Notes: a model not told the origin generated them from the sequence alone. Counted from the stretch's first letter, positions 1 through 8,719 are shown. The stretch: DNA of 42,731 nt from DATELY01 sp035276085 (GCA_035276085.1 DATELY010000051.1:1-42731); one strand, 5' to 3'. Translations and numbers: made by a program.

Positions 1-1330
1 GTGTCTGCGCGCGCGGTTGCGGTCGCGCCTTTTCCACTTCAGGCGGTGAGCTCGATATCGCACGCGCCTTCAACATCTCATAGGCCGACTCTCTATCCTG
101 CACGCGCTCATACACGCCTTTCACGAGCGACTGCTGCATCAATGTCTGTCGCTCAGCAGGAGTGATGGGTCCGATCTGGCTCGCGGGCGGCAGGACGAAG
201 CCGCGCTCGACGATGGCCAGTCTGCCCTTCTCGTCCAGGCAGGAAATGAGCCCCTCGCCCGTGCCAAGCTCGCCGATGACAACGGCCGTGTCGAAGGCCG
301 GGTTGGGTCGCATCGTTTCGGCGGCTGCTTTCACGGCCTTCTGGTCGCGCGGCGTGAATGCACGCAGCGCATGTTGCACCCGATTGCCCAACTGGCCGAG
401 CACGCTCTCCGGAATGTCGAGCGGATTCTGCGTGACGAAGTAAACACCGACGCCCTTCGAGCGAATCAGACGCACGACCTGTTCGATCCGCTCCAGCAAC
501 GCGGGCGGGGCGTCATCGAATAGCAGATGCGCTTCGTCGAAGAAGAATGCGAATTTGGGTTTTTCGAGATCGCCCACTTCGGGCAGTTTCTCGTACAGCT
601 CTGCCAGCAACCACAGGAGCATCGTGCCGTAGAGCTTCGGTGCCTGCATCAGCTTGTCAGCCGCGAGCACGTTCACCACACCACGCCCGCTCACGGTCTG
701 CATCAAGTCATCGATGTCGAGCATCGGCTCGCCGAAGAAACGATCGGCACCTTGCTGCTCCAGCGTGAGCAAGCCTCGTTGGATTGCACCGATCGATGCG
801 GCGGATACGTTGCCATATTCCGTGCGAATGTCGGCCGCGTGATCGGCGACGTGCTGCAGCATGGCACGCAGGTCCTTCAGATCGAGCAGCAGCAATCCCT
901 GTTCATCGGCGATCTTGAAGACGATGCTCAGCACGCCGGCCTGCGTTTCATTGAGATCCAGCATGCGCGCGAGCAGGAGCGGCCCCAGATCGGACACGGT
1001 CGCGCGGACAGGATGTCCCTGTTCGCCAAACACGTCCCAGAGCGTGACGGGACATGCGCTCCATTGCGGTTCACTCAACTGCAGCGACTGCAGTCGCGCT
1101 TGCATCTTCGGCGTCAGAGAACCCGCTTGCGAAATCCCGGTGAGATCGCCTTTTACATCGGCCATGAACACCGGAATTCCCAGGCGGCTGAAATTCTCGG
1201 CAATTACCTGCAACGTCACGGTCTTACCGGTGCCGGTGGCGCCAGTGATGCAGCCGTGGCGATTTGCCATGGACGGTAACAGCGCGATGTCCGCTTGCGC
1301 GCTGCGGGCGATAACGATGGGATCTGCCAT
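1..1330 (-). CDS. HerA-like/DUF853 ATPase, 3' end outside window
   Basis: The reading frame is open from the ATG at 1330 to the left edge, so about 443 residues are visible and the C-terminus is missing. Walker A GATGTGKT lies at about residues 30-37 close to the N-terminus. A Walker B-like FFFDEAHLLF lies near residue 264, followed by the VYFVTQNPLDIPE segment typical of the DUF853 (YjgR-type) branch of HerA-like ATPases. Family members are about 500 residues, so little is lost. These are predicted cytosolic, DNA- or filament-associated motor ATPases of unclear role. The visible tail is Arg/Pro-rich, which is usual for the family's poorly conserved end. It lies downstream of the MFS gene on the same strand. 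Assignment to the family is firm; the function is not established. Confidence 0.88.
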   Translation of the reverse strand, partial: MADPIVIARSAQADIALLPSMANRHGCITGATGTGKTVTLQVIAENFSRLGIPVFMADVKGDLTGISQAGSLTPKMQARLQSLQLSEPQWSACPVTLWDVFGEQGHPVRATVSDLGPLLLARMLDLNETQAGVLSIVFKIADEQGLLLLDLKDLRAMLQHVADHAADIRTEYGNVSAASIGAIQRGLLTLEQQGADRFFGEPMLDIDDLMQTVSGRGVVNVLAADKLMQAPKLYGTMLLWLLAELYEKLPEVGDLEKPKFAFFFDEAHLLFDDAPPALLERIEQVVRLIRSKGVGVYFVTQNPLDIPESVLGQLGNRVQHALRAFTPRDQKAVKAAAETMRPNPAFDTAVVIGELGTGEGLISCLDEKGRLAIVERGFVLPPASQIGPITPAERQTLMQQSLVKGVYERVQDRESAYEMLKARAISSSPPEVEKARPQPRAQT

Positions 1331-1399
1331 GGCGTGCTCGTCGTCACTGCGAAAGTGAGGACGATTGTCCACGCCGCATCGTGCGAAGTCGAGGTGGAT

Positions 1400-2557
1400 T
1401 CAACGCGTGCGGGGACGTATCAGAAGAATGAACACTGCCGCACCAAGTGCGGTGACAATTGCCGCTGATGAAAATGCCAGCGTCGAGTTGAACCGCTCCC
1501 ACAGCCAACCGAACGCCACGGCCCCGGGCAACAACAGAGCGCCGCTCAGCAGGTAGTAGAAACCAAAGGCCGTGCCTCGCTGTGTGGCCGTTGCACGGTC
1601 GCCGATGAGCGCTCGTTCGACCGGCTCGGTGATCGCCAGCGACAACGAATACATCAGGAAGAGCAGCCACACCCAGGCACCTTGCGCCGCAATGAATGCC
1701 AGCAAGAACAAGCTTGCCACGCGCAGTGTGATGCCTACCGCGAATAGCCGCAGGCGACCGTATCGATCCGCGAGAATACCCGCGGGCCAGGCCGTCGACA
1801 TTTTCACTGCACTCGCCGCCGCCCAGATCAAAGGCACCCATACGATCGCGAGACCCGCGTCGCGCGCCCAGAGCACGACAAAGACCTCGGGCACCGCTGC
1901 CAACGCCAACACACCGGCCGTGACGACCATCGCACGCACGTGTGCATCGAGTGTCCGCCAGCTCAACGAAGGTATCTGACCGACGGGCGCTGGAACCTGG
2001 CTCGGAATTCCCACTGCAATCAGGAGCAGCACGGCGATGCCGGGCACGATGGAGGCATAGAACACGTGGCGCAGATCGATGCCGGATTGCAGCAGGACGA
2101 ATGCCAGCAGTGGCCCAATGACAGCACCCGCATGATCCATCGATCGATGAAAGCCGTAGGCGCGACCGCGATTGGCTGACGTGCTGACACCAGCAATCAT
2201 TGCGTCGCGCGGCGCAGTGCGGATGCCCTTTCCTACCCGATCAAGAAAGCGCAACGCGATGACGAGAGGCCACGCCAGCGCCAGACCGATGAGCGGGCGC
2301 GTTGCGTTCGACAGGCTGTAGCCGCCCAAGACGAGTTTCTTTGCGGCCCAACCGCGATCGGCCAGCCAACCGCTCACGAGCTTGAGAATACTCGCCGTCG
2401 CTTCCGCGACGCCTTCGATCAAACCAACGATCGCAGGACCCGCACCCAACGTGGCCGTGAGGAAGATCGGCAGGAGCGGAGTGATCATCTCGCTCGCCGT
2501 ATCGTTCAGCAGCGAGACGAAGCCGAGAACGATGACGGTGCGGGGGAGTGATTGCAT
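1400..2557 (-). CDS. MFS transporter
   Basis: This 385-residue protein is almost entirely hydrophobic, with about 12 predicted membrane segments. It carries an MFS loop motif GWLADRGWAAKK at residues 63-74 and its second-half counterpart AGILADRYGRLRL. The segment RVGKGIRTAPRDA at residues 107-119 marks a subgroup of bacterial MFS permeases that is annotated only as MFS transporter. It is probably an inner-membrane exporter or importer; the substrate cannot be inferred. The gene lies 69 bp upstream of the HerA-like gene and is separated from the lysine-pathway fusion by REP-like hairpins. The ATG start is not preceded by a strong Shine-Dalgarno sequence. Confidence 0.85.
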   Translation of the reverse strand: MQSLPRTVIVLGFVSLLNDTASEMITPLLPIFLTATLGAGPAIVGLIEGVAEATASILKLVSGWLADRGWAAKKLVLGGYSLSNATRPLIGLALAWPLVIALRFLDRVGKGIRTAPRDAMIAGVSTSANRGRAYGFHRSMDHAGAVIGPLLAFVLLQSGIDLRHVFYASIVPGIAVLLLIAVGIPSQVPAPVGQIPSLSWRTLDAHVRAMVVTAGVLALAAVPEVFVVLWARDAGLAIVWVPLIWAAASAVKMSTAWPAGILADRYGRLRLFAVGITLRVASLFLLAFIAAQGAWVWLLFLMYSLSLAITEPVERALIGDRATATQRGTAFGFYYLLSGALLLPGAVAFGWLWERFNSTLAFSSAAIVTALGAAVFILLIRPRTR

Positions 2558-2588
2558 TTCGCAGAGAGATGAGACGCTGGTGATAACG

Positions 2589-2730
2589 CGTCCCTTCCTC
2601 CGCGCAGCGGGGGAAGGACCGGAGGAAGTGGCGCGCCAGGACTAGGGATGGGGGCTCTTCAATTTAGCTATGGAGCTTGCTCCTGCCCCCACCCCAACCC
2701 TCCCCCGCTGCGCAGGGGAGGGAGCGGAGA
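2589..2730. repeat. Inverted pair of REP-like GC-rich hairpins
   Basis: Two versions of one imperfect palindrome sit in opposite orientation between the stop of the lysine-pathway fusion and the MFS start. One, near 2698-2723, has the core CCCCCGCTGCGCAGGGG. The other, near 2589-2617, has the core CCGCGCAGCGGGGG, whose reverse complement matches the first. Each can fold into a stem, and the pair can fold into a larger one. The layout is that of REP/BIME-type intergenic elements and could also end transcription of the upstream gene. Copy number elsewhere in the genome is unknown. Confidence 0.6.
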
Positions 2731-5331
2731 TCAGATCACGAATTCGCGCGCCGGCGCGCGCAAGTTGTAATGCGAGCTCATCGCGCGTCCATAAGCGCCC
2801 GTGGTCGCAATCAACAGCACGTCGCCTTCCACGGTGGGCGGCAGCAGGCGTTCGCTGCCCAGAACGTCAGCCGTTTCGCAGATCGGTCCCACGACATTCA
2901 CCAACTCGGTCGCGGCCTCGTCGAGACGCGAGAGATTCACGATCTCGTGATGCGCTCCGTACAGCGCGGGGCGAATCAGCGAATTCATGCCGGTCGCCAC
3001 ACCCACGTAGCGCACCTCGCCCTTGCCTTTCAGCTGAGTCACCTGGGCCAGCAACACACCGGCCTGGGCGACCAGGTAACGTCCTGGCTCCATCCAGACC
3101 TGCAGTCGCGGTGCCACGCCTTTCAGCTGCTGCACGACCTTGGCGAGATCGCCGAGGTTCAGCTCGCTCTGACCCAGGCGTTCAGGCACACCGAGCCCAC
3201 CGCCGAGATCGATCGTGCGCACGTCGGTGAAGCGATCGGCCAGCTCCACGAGCACGCCACCGACTTCGCGCCAATTGTCCACGTTCATGATGCCGCTGCC
3301 CGTGTGCGCGTGCAGGCCGACGATACGTGCCTTCGCATCGCGAGCGAGCCGCTCGAGCTCATCCATCTCGAACAGCGGCACACCGAACTTCGATTGCACG
3401 CCCGCGGTACGCACGTGATCGTGATGACCGCGGCCATAACCGGTGTCGATGCGCACGAACACCTCCCGGCCGGCGAACAATCCAGGCCACTCACGCAACG
3501 GATGCAGGTTGTCCAACGTGCAGTGAATGCCCTGCGTCAGCGCCCACTCGTATTCAGCTCGAGGCGCGAAGTTGGGCGTGAAGAGAATGCGCTTGCGATC
3601 GACATTCGCGATCGCCGCATAGACGTGCTCCACCTCGCCGCGCGAAACGCACTCGATGCCGAGGCCCAACGTGTAGAACAGCTGCAGGATGGACGGATTC
3701 GGATTGGCCTTCATGGCATAGAAGACTTGATCCAGTCCGGGCACTGCCTTGATCTCTCGTGCCTGCTTCTCGAGCGTTGCACGCTCGTAGACATACGCGG
3801 AGCCTTCGGCGCGCCCCAGCTTCAACAGTTCGTTGCACCGACGTTGCCACCATTCCTCTTGCCGCCCGACCTGCTTTGCAGTCGTGCCGTAGAGCTGTTC
3901 CCATGTGGGTCCAAGCACGCGATCGGTGCTGGTCTTGCGAATGGCAATGTCATGCAGGCGCGCGACCAGGCGATCGCCTTGCTCTTCATCGATCACGAAG
4001 GTGATGTTGAGATCGTTGGCGGCCTGGGTGACGAGATAGATCTTCTGTTCTTCGAACAGCTCGAGGGCGTCGCCCAGGCGATGCAGGATCGCACGGATGT
4101 TGCGACCGACGAGACTGACGGCGGCGCAGGGACCGATCACCTGCACGCGACACAACGTGCTCAGATCCGCGACCAGCGCGTCCAGCGTCGGCTGATCCAG
4201 CGTGTTCGCGGCAGGGTCGAGGGACACGGTGACGTTGGTCTCCGACGTCGACACCAGATCCACGGACAAGCCGTGTTCCTTGAAGACTTGAAACGCATCG
4301 GCGAGGAAGCCCACCGAGTGCCACATGCCGACGGTTTCCATCGACACGAGCGTGATGCCCTTCTTGATCGTGACGGCTTTGACTTGTGCTCCGCCATCAC
4401 CGCCCTGCGTCGTGATGACGGTGCCTTCCAGCTTCGGCGTCTGCGTCGCATAGACGTACAGCGGAATGCCGAGCTGTTTCACGGGCATGATGCAACGGGG
4501 ATGCAGCACCTTCGCACCGCTGCTCGCGATCTCCTGTGCCTCGTCGTATTCGAGCGCCCGCAGCAGTCGGGCCGTCGGTACGGAGCGTGGATTCGCGCTG
4601 AACATGCCAGGCACGTCGGTCCAGATCTCGAGCCGCCTTGCATGCAACTTCGCCGCGAAATAACTGCCCGATGTGTCGGATCCGCCACGGCCCAGCAGCA
4701 CCGTATCGCCCTTGTCATCGCTCGCGATGAAGCCCTGCGTGATCCACACCTGCGCGCCCCTGCTCCATTCCGCTTGCAGTGCCGAATCCGGATCGAAGTT
4801 GCAGGTGGCCGATAAATAGGTCGTGCGCTTGTTGGCGCCGCGGCGTTGCTCGGCTTTGAGCACGGTGCGGGCATCGGCCCAACGCACATCGATCCCTGCG
4901 GCAGCCAGAAACGCCGCACCCAGACGCGTCGCCATCAGTTCGCCCTGAGCCATGACACGCGCGCGCAGACGCTCGCTCACCTCACCCACCAAAGCGATGC
5001 CCGCCGCGATCTTCCGCAGGCGCTGAAACTGCTCCTCCAGTTCCGGACTCGGAACCACACCCAGATCGCGCGCCAGCTCCCGGTGACGCTGCTCGATCTG
5101 ATCGGCCACCGCCTCCCAACCGCCGTCGAGCGCCTGGCTCAACAACTGCTCGAGACGATCGGTGATACCCGACAGTGCGGAGTGCACGACCAACGGTTTC
5201 TCGCCGGCAGCGAGCCGCTCGCGGACGACCGCGGCAATGTTCTTCCAGTTGGCAACGGAGGAAACGCTGGTGCCGCCGAACTTGAGCACCACCCAGGAAG
5301 ACGCGCTGGAGGCGCGGTCTGCGATCGTCAT
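2731..5331 (-). CDS. Bifunctional aspartate kinase/diaminopimelate decarboxylase
   Basis: This 866-residue fusion combines the first and last steps of the DAP route to lysine. Residues about 10-300 are an aspartate kinase domain with the N-terminal KFGGTS at 17-22, followed by ACT regulatory repeats to about residue 460. Residues about 490-866 are a fold-III PLP decarboxylase: the PLP lysine is in FYAMKANPN (K near 540), HTGSGI lies near 678, EPGRYLVAQAG follows, GPICETADVLG is near 817, and the terminal GAYGRAMSSHYN is near 845. All key blocks of both enzymes are present, so both activities are expected. The fusion is known from Xanthomonadales and relatives. Feedback control by lysine through the ACT region is likely but inferred. 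Heptamer repeats begin 13 bp upstream of the ATG. Confidence 0.95.
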   Translation of the reverse strand: MTIADRASSASSWVVLKFGGTSVSSVANWKNIAAVVRERLAAGEKPLVVHSALSGITDRLEQLLSQALDGGWEAVADQIEQRHRELARDLGVVPSPELEEQFQRLRKIAAGIALVGEVSERLRARVMAQGELMATRLGAAFLAAAGIDVRWADARTVLKAEQRRGANKRTTYLSATCNFDPDSALQAEWSRGAQVWITQGFIASDDKGDTVLLGRGGSDTSGSYFAAKLHARRLEIWTDVPGMFSANPRSVPTARLLRALEYDEAQEIASSGAKVLHPRCIMPVKQLGIPLYVYATQTPKLEGTVITTQGGDGGAQVKAVTIKKGITLVSMETVGMWHSVGFLADAFQVFKEHGLSVDLVSTSETNVTVSLDPAANTLDQPTLDALVADLSTLCRVQVIGPCAAVSLVGRNIRAILHRLGDALELFEEQKIYLVTQAANDLNITFVIDEEQGDRLVARLHDIAIRKTSTDRVLGPTWEQLYGTTAKQVGRQEEWWQRRCNELLKLGRAEGSAYVYERATLEKQAREIKAVPGLDQVFYAMKANPNPSILQLFYTLGLGIECVSRGEVEHVYAAIANVDRKRILFTPNFAPRAEYEWALTQGIHCTLDNLHPLREWPGLFAGREVFVRIDTGYGRGHHDHVRTAGVQSKFGVPLFEMDELERLARDAKARIVGLHAHTGSGIMNVDNWREVGGVLVELADRFTDVRTIDLGGGLGVPERLGQSELNLGDLAKVVQQLKGVAPRLQVWMEPGRYLVAQAGVLLAQVTQLKGKGEVRYVGVATGMNSLIRPALYGAHHEIVNLSRLDEAATELVNVVGPICETADVLGSERLLPPTVEGDVLLIATTGAYGRAMSSHYNLRAPAREFVI

Positions 5332-5343
5332 ATGTTGTGGAAA

Positions 5344-5371
5344 AGCGGTTAGCGGTTAGCGGTTAGCGGTT
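5344..5371 (+). repeat. Four tandem agcggtt heptamers
   Basis: Four perfect copies of AGCGGTT run head to tail from 5344 to 5371, starting 13 bp upstream of the start codon of the lysine-pathway fusion. They are the reverse complement of the AACCGCY array at 5454-5481, so the two arrays form an inverted pair separated by about 80 bp that could fold into a long stem. Confidence 0.8.
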
Positions 5372-5453
5372 CGAGACAAACCGCGGCCAGGAGACTATCG
5401 CGCGAGCGGCGGACGGGATGCGCGGGAGGGGCGATCAGTGCGTCTTCCGAACT

Positions 5454-5481
5454 AACCGCCAACCGCTAACCGCCAACCGCT
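5454..5481 (+). repeat. Four tandem aaccgcY heptamers
   Basis: Four heptamers alternate AACCGCC and AACCGCT from 5454 to 5481, ending 7 bp short of the stop codon of the small gene at 5489-5704. The unit is the same as at 7814-7862 and the inverse of the array at 5344-5371. Confidence 0.8.
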
Positions 5482-5488
5482 TCCTTTC

Positions 5489-5704
5489 CTACACTTCTTC
5501 GTCGAAGTCTTTCAGTTCTTTCTGCAGCCGGCGGTCGGCCAGCACGTCTTCGAGCTTGCTCCAGGCGGCGCGGCCCTTCTTCACCGACGTACCCGGACGC
5601 ACTCGTTTGTCGCGATCGATAAAACGATCGAAGCTCTGTTCCTCTTCCGCATCGGCGACGAACTCGTCATCGAGATCGAAATGATCGTCGTCTCTCTCCG
5701 CCAT
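5489..5704 (-). CDS. Small acidic conserved-type protein
   Basis: This 71-residue protein starts MAERDDDHFDLDDEF. The first 30 residues are strongly acidic and the rest is a charged helical segment (RAAWSKLEDVLADRRLQKEL) ending in DFDEEV. I place the start at the ATG at 5704; the frame is open further upstream, but that extension is Arg/Ala-rich, has no credible start and overlaps the preceding gene. The layout (acidic head, basic linker, LEDxLxxRRLxKEL tail) resembles small gammaproteobacterial proteins of the PA3496 type, a comparison from memory only. No catalytic motif or membrane segment is present. It follows the SAM hydrolase gene by about 205 bp on the same strand. Confidence 0.65.
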   Translation of the reverse strand: MAERDDDHFDLDDEFVADAEEEQSFDRFIDRDKRVRPGTSVKKGRAAWSKLEDVLADRRLQKELKDFDEEV

Positions 5705-5909
5705 GTTGATACCTAGAAAGTGTGCGAAATCAATGAGATCCGCGCCCGGCCGGGCGTAGGGCCTGCGGACTATATACGATGCGCCGGCGTTTTCAATGCT
5801 GCCGGGCCCGCGGCCTCGAATATGTCCGCGCAGCATAGACAATGCGGCAGATGCAGCATTCCGTTGCACGAGCTTCCGCCAGGAGGCCGTCGCCGACCCG
5901 GCTGTTCTT

Positions 5910-6722
5910 CTAACGATCGGTGACGCTGACCGGCGCCCCACGGCCCAGACCCAAGGCCTCGGCGGCGCTGCGCTCGGCCATGGCAATCTCCAGGACTCCG
6001 AAGGAGTTGATCAAGGCGAGATACTCGCCCGGTCTTACATCGCCGTACGTTCGCCGCAGGGCGAACTCATGGCCGCCCGCCCGGACCACGGGATGCACGA
6101 ACCTCTGCACCGTTGCCGCCTCGATGTTGGTGATCAGGTTGCCGAAATGATCCTGGGTGATCACTGCGCCAACGACCTGATCCTTGGTCTCGACCGGCTC
6201 ATCCATCCACGACGGCACGATCTCCGCCACCTGAGGCCCGATCTCCTCGAGCCGTAGTCGACCCGCTGCCATCTCGGCGGCCAGCGGCGCAAAAATGTCG
6301 CGCCCGTGGAAGGTGGCGCTGGTTGGCCCCAGGCTCAGGCGTTTGAGCACCTCGGAAGCCAGGCGATAGATCCGCTTCTCCTTGGCACGGCTGGCGAGCT
6401 GCGCCAGTAACCCGTTGTCGGGGGCCAGGAAAATATGTCCGTCGGTGGCGATGCCGATGATGTCGCGCCGGGTGCCTACACCGGGATCGACGACGGCCAC
6501 GTGAATCGTGCCGCGAGGGAAGTACTGGTAAGCCCGGGCCAGCCAGAACCCCGCCTCCACCGGCCAGTGCACCGGCACCTCATGCGTGATGTCGATGATG
6601 CGAAGTTCTGGAAACCGGGACAGCAGGCGACCCTTCATGACGGCGACGAAGGGTCCTTGCTGACCGAAGTCCGTGGTCAGCGTGACCACCCCGCTGGGAA
6701 CGAAGCCCGAGGTGCTACTCAT
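5910..6722 (-). CDS. SAM hydroxide adenosyltransferase (DUF62 family)
   Basis: This 270-residue member of the SAM-dependent chlorinase/fluorinase fold family shows TTDFG at 16-20, DPGVG at 79-83, APDNG at 100-104, TFHGRDIFAP from 137 and DHFGNLITNI and NSFGVLEIA further on. The Asp79-Arg86-His139 set has the spacing of the D-R-H triad of the hydroxide-using enzymes, which split SAM into adenosine and methionine, so hydrolase rather than halogenase activity is expected. It is cytosolic. Its ATG overlaps the stop of the MaoC gene by 4 bp (ATGA), so the two are translationally coupled. The link to a hydratase is not explained by known pathways. Confidence 0.9.
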   Translation of the reverse strand: MSSTSGFVPSGVVTLTTDFGQQGPFVAVMKGRLLSRFPELRIIDITHEVPVHWPVEAGFWLARAYQYFPRGTIHVAVVDPGVGTRRDIIGIATDGHIFLAPDNGLLAQLASRAKEKRIYRLASEVLKRLSLGPTSATFHGRDIFAPLAAEMAAGRLRLEEIGPQVAEIVPSWMDEPVETKDQVVGAVITQDHFGNLITNIEAATVQRFVHPVVRAGGHEFALRRTYGDVRPGEYLALINSFGVLEIAMAERSAAEALGLGRGAPVSVTDR

Positions 6723-7600
6723 ATCGTCGTACCGACCGGCGGCTCGAAATCGAACCGCCCGAAATCCTCAACGACGGTGTCGCGCGCCGTTGCGACCATC
6801 CTGAAGGATGCCGTACCGCGCCCGTTGTTCCAGATCCGCAACTCCAGCGGTTCGCCCGGATAGACGGGGCTGGTGAAACGTACGTCCAGACGTCGAAAGC
6901 GGGCCGGATCGTTGGCGCAAAGCTGTCGCATGAGCGCCCGGCCGGCCATGCCGTAAGCGCACAGCCCGTGCAGGATCGGGCGCTCGAAACCGGCCTCGAT
7001 GGCGCGCTCGGGATCGGCATGCAGCGGGTTGTAATCGCCGGACAGCCGATAGATGAGCGCCTGATTCGTCATGGCCGGCAACTTCACTGTCACGTCCGGC
7101 GCGCGATCCGGAACGGCAAGCGCCTGAGGTGCGCCTGAGCTCTTCCCGCCAAATCCGCCTTCGCCGCGAAAGAACCAGCCATCGGTCACGCTCGCCAGCA
7201 ATTCGCGAGTGTGCTCGTCGTAGAGATCGCGCTGATCATAGACGAGTGCGCCCTTCTCACCCTTGTCGTAGATCTCGGCCATGCGCGCGTCACTGTACAC
7301 GGCGCCGGCGGGCGGCAAGGGCTTGTGCACGATGAGCGAGACGTCCGCGTGCAGCATGAGCGCGTAGTTCACGCCGAACTCGGGCCGCGACCACCGCATG
7401 ATGTCGTTGGCGAGTACGACGGCCATCGTCGGCACCACGCGCAGGTCACGTTCGTAGCAGAACGAAAGCTCCGACGGATCCACCGGATCGTTCGCACCGA
7501 CGCCAATGCCCAGCGCATAGAGCATCGTGTCCCGCGTGGAATACACCTGCCGCAGTCGTTCGGGCGGCATTTTCATCAGCTTGTCGTAGTTCAGGGCCAT
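6719..7600 (-). CDS. MaoC-family enoyl-CoA hydratase (hydratase 2)
   Basis: The protein has 293 residues and a double hot-dog layout: a divergent N-terminal half (to about 150) and a C-terminal half with the full hydratase-2 motif YRLSGDYNPLHADPERA at 184-200. Asp189 and His194 are the expected catalytic pair. The reaction is (R)-specific hydration of trans-2-enoyl-CoA, as in multifunctional enzyme type 2 beta-oxidation and in steroid or branched-acid catabolism. It is the first gene of a unit with the SAM hydrolase (4-bp overlap). The acyl-CoA catabolic genes at 18-42 kb could supply its substrate, but it is 10 kb away from them, so that link is inference. Confidence 0.9.
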   Translation of the reverse strand: MALNYDKLMKMPPERLRQVYSTRDTMLYALGIGVGANDPVDPSELSFCYERDLRVVPTMAVVLANDIMRWSRPEFGVNYALMLHADVSLIVHKPLPPAGAVYSDARMAEIYDKGEKGALVYDQRDLYDEHTRELLASVTDGWFFRGEGGFGGKSSGAPQALAVPDRAPDVTVKLPAMTNQALIYRLSGDYNPLHADPERAIEAGFERPILHGLCAYGMAGRALMRQLCANDPARFRRLDVRFTSPVYPGEPLELRIWNNGRGTASFRMVATARDTVVEDFGRFDFEPPVGTTI

Positions 7601-7813
7601 CGCTCTCTCGGCTGCAGCTCACGCGCCTACGTGTTCAGCGTACAACATCGCCCGCGTTTGGCTCGTAGGGGCACACCGAGCGCGAGTTTGCGGGCACCGG
7701 AATCGGACTTACGATCGTGCAACGCGCGTTGGACCCGGCACGGCGGTAGCTAGTTTTCCATCGCGTCTTCGGCGCGACCCCGAAGGGATGAAAGCGCGGT
7801 AGCGCCTCTGACC

Positions 7814-7862
7814 AACCGCCAACCGCTAACCGCCAACCGCCAACCGCTAACCGCCAACCGCT
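7814..7862 (+). repeat. Seven tandem aaccgcY heptamers
   Basis: Seven uninterrupted heptamers run from 7814 to 7862 in the order C, T, C, C, T, C, T at the variable seventh base. The array ends 9 bp before the stop codon of the membrane-protein gene that finishes at 7872, the same placement as the array at 5454-5481 behind its neighbour. The rest of the 7601-7871 gap shows nothing else I can support. Confidence 0.85.
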
Positions 7863-7871
7863 TCTTTCATA

Positions 7872-8609
7872 TTAGAACGACGGACTCGCGACGTAGGCCC
7901 GATAGCCGTAGAACGCAAAAAAGATGGCGATCAGGATCTCCGCGATCTCTGGATGGACACGAACGCTGGCATAGGCGGTCAATGCAGCCAGCGGGATCAG
8001 GGTGGGATGCGGCGCGATGTAGAGCATGAGCTTCTGCTTGCCCCAATGTGCCAGGGCCGTCAGCGCCACCACCCCGACCGCGAAAGACACGCCGACGACT
8101 TTCCAGGCAAATGTCAGCGCGTCGCGGCTCGCCAGATTGTGCAGCGTCGTTTCGCCCTGACGATTCAGCTCGCGCCACGCCTCCGGCGTCTGGAACGTAA
8201 CGAGTTGTTGGCCCCAGCTGATCTCCTCCATCGCCACCAGGAACAACAACGCGCCGCACAATGCGTATCCCGCGGCGATCAGGGCATCGATGCCATCCGT
8301 GCGGTGCCGATACGTCCGGGTGGCTGCGAATGTCAGCAACGCCGCGGCCCAGCCGTCGAGGAAAAACGTGAGGTTTTCCAGAAACCCTTCCTTGTTGAAC
8401 ATCGGCATGTGCAAATGGAACCGCGTGCCGTAGCGGTACAACCCGATGATCGCGAGTCCCGCGAGCACAGACACGCACAGGACCGCCCACGATCGTGGCG
8501 TGCGGCGCCCTGCGACCCGCAATGGATCGAACGCGATCCAGTTGGTCAGTAGCGACATCTTCTGCCCTGCTGCAGTTTGTGCCGACAATGGGATCGTCGT
8601 AGCTGACAT
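7872..8609 (-). CDS. Membrane protein of unknown function (EEISWGQQ family)
   Basis: From the ATG at 8609 the protein has 245 residues; this start is preceded by a good GGGAGGGG ribosome site, unlike the longer frame reaching 8717 by a TTG. About six hydrophobic segments are visible. Two conserved-looking polar patches lie near the membrane: EEISWGQQ at 128-135 and NRQGETTLHNL at 149-159. I recall this pair of motifs from uncharacterised bacterial integral membrane proteins, with no known function. The gene is divergent from the flippase-PAS gene with 110 bp between the starts. Acidic and His residues inside the motifs could bind metal or serve catalysis, which is speculation. Confidence 0.75.
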   Translation of the reverse strand: MSATTIPLSAQTAAGQKMSLLTNWIAFDPLRVAGRRTPRSWAVLCVSVLAGLAIIGLYRYGTRFHLHMPMFNKEGFLENLTFFLDGWAAALLTFAATRTYRHRTDGIDALIAAGYALCGALLFLVAMEEISWGQQLVTFQTPEAWRELNRQGETTLHNLASRDALTFAWKVVGVSFAVGVVALTALAHWGKQKLMLYIAPHPTLIPLAALTAYASVRVHPEIAEILIAIFFAFYGYRAYVASPSF

Positions 8610-8719
8610 GGCCCCTCCCGCACCGTGTCGGAAAATACGCTCATGCCGTGTAGTTGTTCCAATCGAAGGGAACTTCCTGTCACGCGTTGTAGTTACTGTG
8701 CTTACGTCGATCTTCAAGT

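Noticed and set aside
527..1279. A 250-codon plus-strand frame
   Set aside because: It is antisense to the HerA-like ATPase, which has Walker motifs in the other strand.
2677..4815. A 712-codon plus-strand frame
   Set aside because: It is antisense to the lysine-pathway fusion, whose domains are unmistakable; the frame is open only because of the high GC and codon bias of the real gene.
5705..5986. N-terminal extension of the small acidic protein
   Set aside because: The added residues are Arg/Ala/Pro-rich, overlap the SAM hydrolase gene and lack a ribosome site.
7814..7862. CRISPR array
   Set aside because: The units are 7 bp and contiguous with no spacers, so this is a simple tandem repeat.
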